Assembly: GCA_001632435.1 (NCBI GenBank)
Contig: KV424007.1
Span: 77,656-91,635 of the forward strand
DNA: 13,980 bases
Reading direction: 5' to 3'
Source of the DNA: Calocera cornea HHB12733
Lineage: Eukaryota > Basidiomycota > Dacrymycetes > Dacrymycetales > Dacrymycetaceae
Shown here: positions 9,429 to 13,980 of the stretch, piece after piece
Layout: the number at the start of each line of letters is the position of its first letter
How positions within the stretch are numbered: the first letter of the stretch is position 1
Made by a program: the position numbers and the translations under genes
Notes under the pieces: model-generated
Seen by the model: only the letters and a program-made list of their open reading frames with translations
The model's database searches: none
What the model was told of the DNA's origin: nothing

Positions 9429-12400
9429 ATGGCCCGCCACTCTCAGAACAGCACTGCCTCGTCTGTGGCGACGGATGGCTCCGCGTCGTCGTCATCCAGC
9501 CACCCGTCTGTCAAGCCGTGGTCCTCGTCGCCGCTGTGATCCGATCCGATCCCCTGACTTCGAGAGAGTCTGTCCATTAAGCATAGCGATATATATGCTT
9601 GATCGCCAATCTCGTATCGTTTCGACGAGACGCGAGAAGACGACCAGGTCTGAACACATCAGGTAGTATGACCTCACTGTCGAGGCCAAAACCGCACGGC
9701 GACAGCCATGGATACGCACAGCTCATGACGCGCACATGGACCGACATCAAAGCCACTGTCGTACAAGACCTCCCTCCGCATATTGGAGCTATTCTAAATA
9801 AGATAATTCCCTTCAAAAACTTGACGCTAAGGATGAATAAGCAAAACTACGATGCTGCATATACTGATATCAGCCAGTGGGCTAAGTTGTTGGTGCGTAC
9901 GAGTCACTCGCGACAGGTCTTTAGCGACCACCCTCCTAACATACGCTTCGGATAGAACCCGCTTCTACGCTTCTACTTTCGGTTAGACTTGTCGCACGAA
10001 CATCCCATTTGCCTGGAAGAGAAGATCGATCGAGTGCTTAAGGCTTACGACTGGTTGCAAGCGAACGGTCGGAGACTACCGTCCCCTGATGCTGCGGCTA
10101 AGGACGATGCTGTCGCAATGTCGCTTCTTCCTAAAAGATACGTTGAGAACATGCCTCGCCTCTCGAACCTATGTCGCGAGACTCGTCCTCGTCCCTGGGA
10201 GACAATCAGTCCAAAGGGTGAACTCAATCTGAGTGCGGTGGCCGGTGACAAGGAGTCCAGCACGATCCGGATGTCTCCACACGATCTGCTTCGGTTCTCA
10301 TGGGCGAGTACTTGTAAGGAGCTTCTGGAAGCTCTTGGACCGTATCCCCACGTCAAGAACGATCCACCGGAAGTTGCGATGGCTTATGTGTCTGCTGTGA
10401 AAGACATATGGGCGAGTCTTACTCTGTCATGGAAAGTGGACACAGAGACTTATCGGATGAGCAGGACGAAATTCACCACTCTTGTCGTTGCCTCGGTATC
10501 AAGTCATGGCCTGGGATTCTCGAAGCACGACTATTGCAAGACATACTCTATGCAAGAGACGTGACGTGGGGCTGTGGGAGCGATGCTTCATTGAGCGTCC
10601 TGCTGGCACCATACGCTCCGCCCGAGCTTCAATATTTTGCTCTGGGTCGTGACGCGTTCCGCTGGCTCCGTGCGCCACCCCACGTCAGGGAGAAATCGTC
10701 ACCGCGTCGATGGTGGCTTGATACGGGGCATCGCCGCTCGGAGTATGTCCGAGATGCTCTATTGGCGCAGTTCGGCAAGAGTCTGATTGCCAGCATCATC
10801 CCAAATGCAAAATGGTCACCAGCGGCTAATCGTGAGAGTGTGGAACTCTACCTTCTTCAGGTCACGGACTCTTGGGTTAGTCCTCTATCCCCGTAACACG
10901 CAGATGAGACGACTGACAGCGATATGGACACACAGACTGGGTTCCTACTCCGACATTACGTGGCTTATACGTCGATTAAGCCTGTCACTGTTCAAATGCT
11001 GGTCACATTCCTGGATCAGATGAGGAACTTAATTGCACCTGATCCTCTGCTACAATTGCCGATACCGGCACCTCTTCTCCCACTCGATTGTCTTCCTCTC
11101 TCGCTGGTTCTTCGAAGCGAGAGCGCTGAAGGTCTACGACCACGGACTGAAAGTGATATGGACGTCGATCGTTGGTTGAAACTGTTGGGGAGGCAGTTGA
11201 GAAGTGCACCCGCAATGGAGGACGACTCGGCTCGCGAAAGGCGTCTGTGGGTGGCCGCCGCTTACATTGTAAGTCATGGTTGCAGCTCACCCCCTATATG
11301 GCAGTATCTCACAGCGCATAGGGCATGTTCACAGCCACATTTGACACTACCGTCATAGAGACGATTGACGAACGATACATTGCCAGAATGGTCTGTCGTA
11401 TGGGAGAAATCCATGAGCTGATACACAGTGGCCAAGCACCTCCTCAACTGCTGCGGCATCTCCCCAACCCCACGGGTATACCTTTAAGTCACAGGATGCA
11501 TCACGCGAAAGCACTCGGAGCCGGAGCAACCGACGGTGACGTGGTGCGACTTATGGCTACTTACGTCAGTAAATCTGAAGCCAATCTTCGATCGCATGGC
11601 AACACGGCGACAAGGAATCCTACGGGACGTGCTCAACACCATGAAGGCGATCATCCCACAGTGCATCCGACTGCACCTCAAGGACAACGAGCATCCTCGT
11701 CGGCGATCAGTGCAGTGACCCAAGTGTCGGCAAACACGGACGTTGCACCGACTACGGTCTCTAGGGCTGGAGCGATGTCGCCGGGATACGATAATGGAGG
11801 CTGGGATGGGATGAATTTGTTGGGGGAATGGATAGATGTCCAGAACGGGGACCATGCAGGACAATCAAGTATACGTCAAACGGGAACGCAAGATCAAGAC
11901 GCTAGCGATGGAGGGTGGGGAATAGCGGCCAATTCCGGTGGCTGGAACAGCGAAGAGCAGTTGCATCCTTCGCCCAGCGATGCGGGAATTGGAAGTCAGA
12001 GGGAGAGCCAGCGCTTGCCGCAGCCAGCACAACAATTGGTCGAGCCTGAAGAGCCGCACGGAGAGGTCGCTGCGAAGCGCAATCAGCCTGTGAAGCCAAT
12101 TGGTCGACCTCAACTGAACCACGGCGGTGCTGTTGAGCCTCTCACCACTGTCAACCAGATGCCGCTGTTGGAGCGGAAGTCGGTGGACACTTTCGAAGTT
12201 GCGGGACCTGTCGAGATTGTCCAACCTCAGGAAGGTACGGGTCATGTGGTACGAGATCGAGAGATGTCGAGTCGGCCGACGCAATCTCTTCTTGACGAAC
12301 AACCGCCTCCGGTCGCAACACAACCGATTGGAGGGCTCACTGATGACAATCTGCCAACTGAAACGGACGCCGGTCCTCCCAATTCCGAAGCCCAATCCCA

Positions 12401-13693
12401 GTCTGAGACCACTCCGCCCCGCAAGCGCATGAAAACAAGCATAGCCAGCCGTACAAGGAGCAAGAGCGGTAAGAGCAATAGCAGTCAACACATGGCCGAT
12501 GAGGTGCAACGGGGGAGGAAGATGGAAGAATCCGATGATGGGGAAGGCTCGAGCAACTCAGAAGACGTAGATCCGTCGAAGCCTGTCAGGAAGACCTCAG
12601 GACTACGCAAGCGCTCGAGGAAGCCAGAAAGAGGGGAACACTCGTACGGCAGGGTGGCGCCTCTCCTGCGGATCGGCGATCCCAACAAGTCCGATAAATA
12701 CGAAGTTCAATCAGAGCATAGCGTGGAGCTTTCATCCGAATCGGAGCTAAGTGACTGGCCATCGGTGGACCCCGTGGAGAGCACCGACAATGAAGAAGAA
12801 GAGTGGGAATCGACATGCATCGATAACTCTGAAGAAGAGATGACGATGGCGGAAGACGTTGAGCAAGAAGAACACCAGTGGAAATACCGGAAGATATGGG
12901 AAGACCCAGACCGAGTCGATGAAGAGTACTACAACACAGGGAATTTCAAGAATAGAGAGTGGTGGGCTTTGACAAACAAGGGCCTTCCGGATTATAACCC
13001 AAGAACACGGAAAATACGCGGCCGCAAGTTAGTGCCCAAGTATTACGTATGGTGGAAGCTGTCGCGACAGCGCATCCGTCGTGCTGGGTCAGTAGCCACT
13101 CGATGGCCCCACGAACGCCGAGTCCTGGTGAGTGCTAAAAGCACCTTGTCACGGGAGGGGCAATCTTATTGCTGGTGCAATCGTACAGATCTGCCATGGC
13201 CGACATAGATGTCAGGCTTGCCAGAACCGGTGGCCGAGAACGAAGAGCGGACATTCGCGCTCTCGACGATCTGAGACATGCTGGCGAGTTGAGTGCTGTA
13301 AATGCCTGGGATGCAGTGCAGATCGCTGCGGCTGCTACTTCTGTACACGACGAATGAGGAAAAGTAAGCAATCAAAGTGTTTGTGGCAGGTGAAGACATT
13401 GACCGTACTAACACTGCTTAGTTCCCGTTGAGAAGTACGACACAGAAGGTGATGCGTGTGACTGGTTAGACGAGGGGAGCGTGGATATAAGGAAGTGTCC
13501 ACCTGGAGCGAACGCATGCGTCCAGTACCAAAGCAAGGATTTAGAATGGCACGTTCCGATAACGCCATCGAGACATACACTCTATCGGCGACAAAACCTG
13601 ATCATGGGATTGACGGGACGACCTCCTCTCACCAAGTCGGAAAAGGAAGAGAAGCGTAAGAGGACCGGGAGACCCGTGGCCAAACGCAAATGA
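9429..13693 (+). CDS. Large nuclear-type protein with Cys-rich zinc-like module, GW cluster and AT-hook-like end
   Basis: Modelled exons: 9429-9535, 9582-9613, 9663-9892, 9956-10396, 10465-10875, 10936-11268, 11322-13127, 13189-13363, 13422-13693, about 1268 aa. Strong introns are 9893-9955 (GTGCGT, CCTAAC), 10876-10935, 11269-11321 (GTAAGT), 13128-13188 (GTGAGT) and 13364-13421 (ACTAAC branch). The first two introns and 10397-10464 are weak; an alternative start is ATG 9668. Residues about 130-590 are helical and globular, with no family recognised. About 600-1070 are disordered, with GGW/GEW motifs (679-726), basic signals (PRKRMK, RKRSRK) and acidic runs. Residues 1122-1172 hold 11 Cys ending CxxCx4CxCxxC, resembling the tail of zf-4CXXC_R1 fingers. 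The C-terminus KRTGRPVAKRK resembles an AT-hook. A nuclear DNA- or chromatin-binding role is inferred. Confidence 0.75.
13189..13363 (+). other. Exon encoding the cysteine-rich module
   Basis: This exon is bounded by GTGAGT...TACAG upstream and GTAAGC...CTTAG downstream. It supplies all 11 cysteines of the module at model residues 1122, 1128, 1131, 1151, 1156, 1157, 1159, 1162, 1167, 1169 and 1172, with Arg/Lys-rich spacing (RWPRTKSGHSRSRR). The frame is fixed at both ends: phase 0 from CTG at 13127, and phase 1 into the final exon, whose frame runs to a basic tail and TGA. A second frame is also open across much of the exon (13169-13357), but it runs into TGA before any usable donor. Confidence 0.75.
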
Positions 13694-13980
13694 ATGACTA
13701 CCGGGGGCCAATAGCTTGACCGGGGGTTGCGTAGTTAGAGGCCTGGGTTGTACATTCATCAAGGCCTTAGGTCTCTGCGTTGAATCTTATGACATGGGAC
13801 AGGATCAGCACGATCTGCGGCCATCGGCAGGGCAAAGCATGGGCGGCGCTCGCGAATTGAAGTGCGGGACGCGACGAGGTCGGACGACAAGCAGCGGGAC
13901 TGGGTCGAGCGGGACGGCAAATCATGGGACGGCTCTAAAGAGTACTTAGAGTGAATAAGAGCGTCAGATGGCCTATGGAG
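13694..13980. other. 3' flank of the zinc-module gene
   Basis: No gene is supported here. An open frame at 13716-13949 has biased composition (Gly/Thr/Ser/Arg) and no splice or start context. The bases include a short direct repeat (ACCGGGGG at 13699 and 13720) and a loose series of GGGAC words at about 13866-13930. GAATAAGA near 13953 might serve as a weak poly(A) element. Confidence 0.4.

Noticed and set aside
13716..13949. Small gene after the zinc-module gene
   Set aside because: Composition is low-complexity and there is no supporting start or splice signal.

Overview
The window looks like nuclear DNA of a filamentous fungus, most probably an Agaricomycete-type basidiomycete. Every convincing gene is broken by many short introns (about 46-68 nt). 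Most have GTRNGT-like donors, CTNAC-like branch sites and YAG acceptors, and the reading frame is restored exactly across each junction. Several long open frames start at GTG or TTG, so they are exon interiors, not genes. I found no rRNA, tRNA, CRISPR array or transposon.

Layout. 1-270: a tandem repeat with a 135-bp period made of two diverged half-units. 374-2297 (minus): a six-exon, 548-aa homologue of the checkpoint-clamp subunit Rad9. 2298-2445: a 148-bp divergent promoter with a CGCG-rich cluster and a small uORF. 2446-4389 (plus): an eight-exon, 519-aa PIF1-family helicase with a mitochondrial-type N-terminus and two GC-AG introns. 4390-5254: no gene I can close, but 4535-5203 holds coding-like fragments. 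5255-6957 (plus): a six-exon, about 471-aa protein I do not recognise. 6958-7206: a convergent intergenic gap. 7207-9369 (minus): a three-exon, 687-aa protein I do not recognise. 9370-9428: a 59-bp head-to-head promoter with a TATA element. 9429-13693 (plus): a large multi-exon gene of about 1268 aa. It has a helical N-terminal half, a long disordered nuclear-type region with a GW/WG cluster, a cysteine-rich zinc-binding-like module and an AT-hook-like C-terminus. 13694-13980: 3' flank without a supported gene.

How the genes relate. RAD9 and PIF1 are both genome-maintenance genes and share one short promoter, which invites the idea of joint cell-cycle control. The unknown 687-aa protein and the large zinc-module protein share an even shorter promoter. 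The most novel candidate is the 9429-13693 gene. Its cysteine spacing ends in CxxCx4CxCxxC, close to the tail of the zf-4CXXC_R1 (CDCA7-type) finger. The same protein carries tryptophan motifs like those that dock Argonaute in silencing scaffolds. Both assignments are read by eye and need profile searches. Exon structures were worked out by hand from splice signals and frame continuity; weak junctions are named in each entry.
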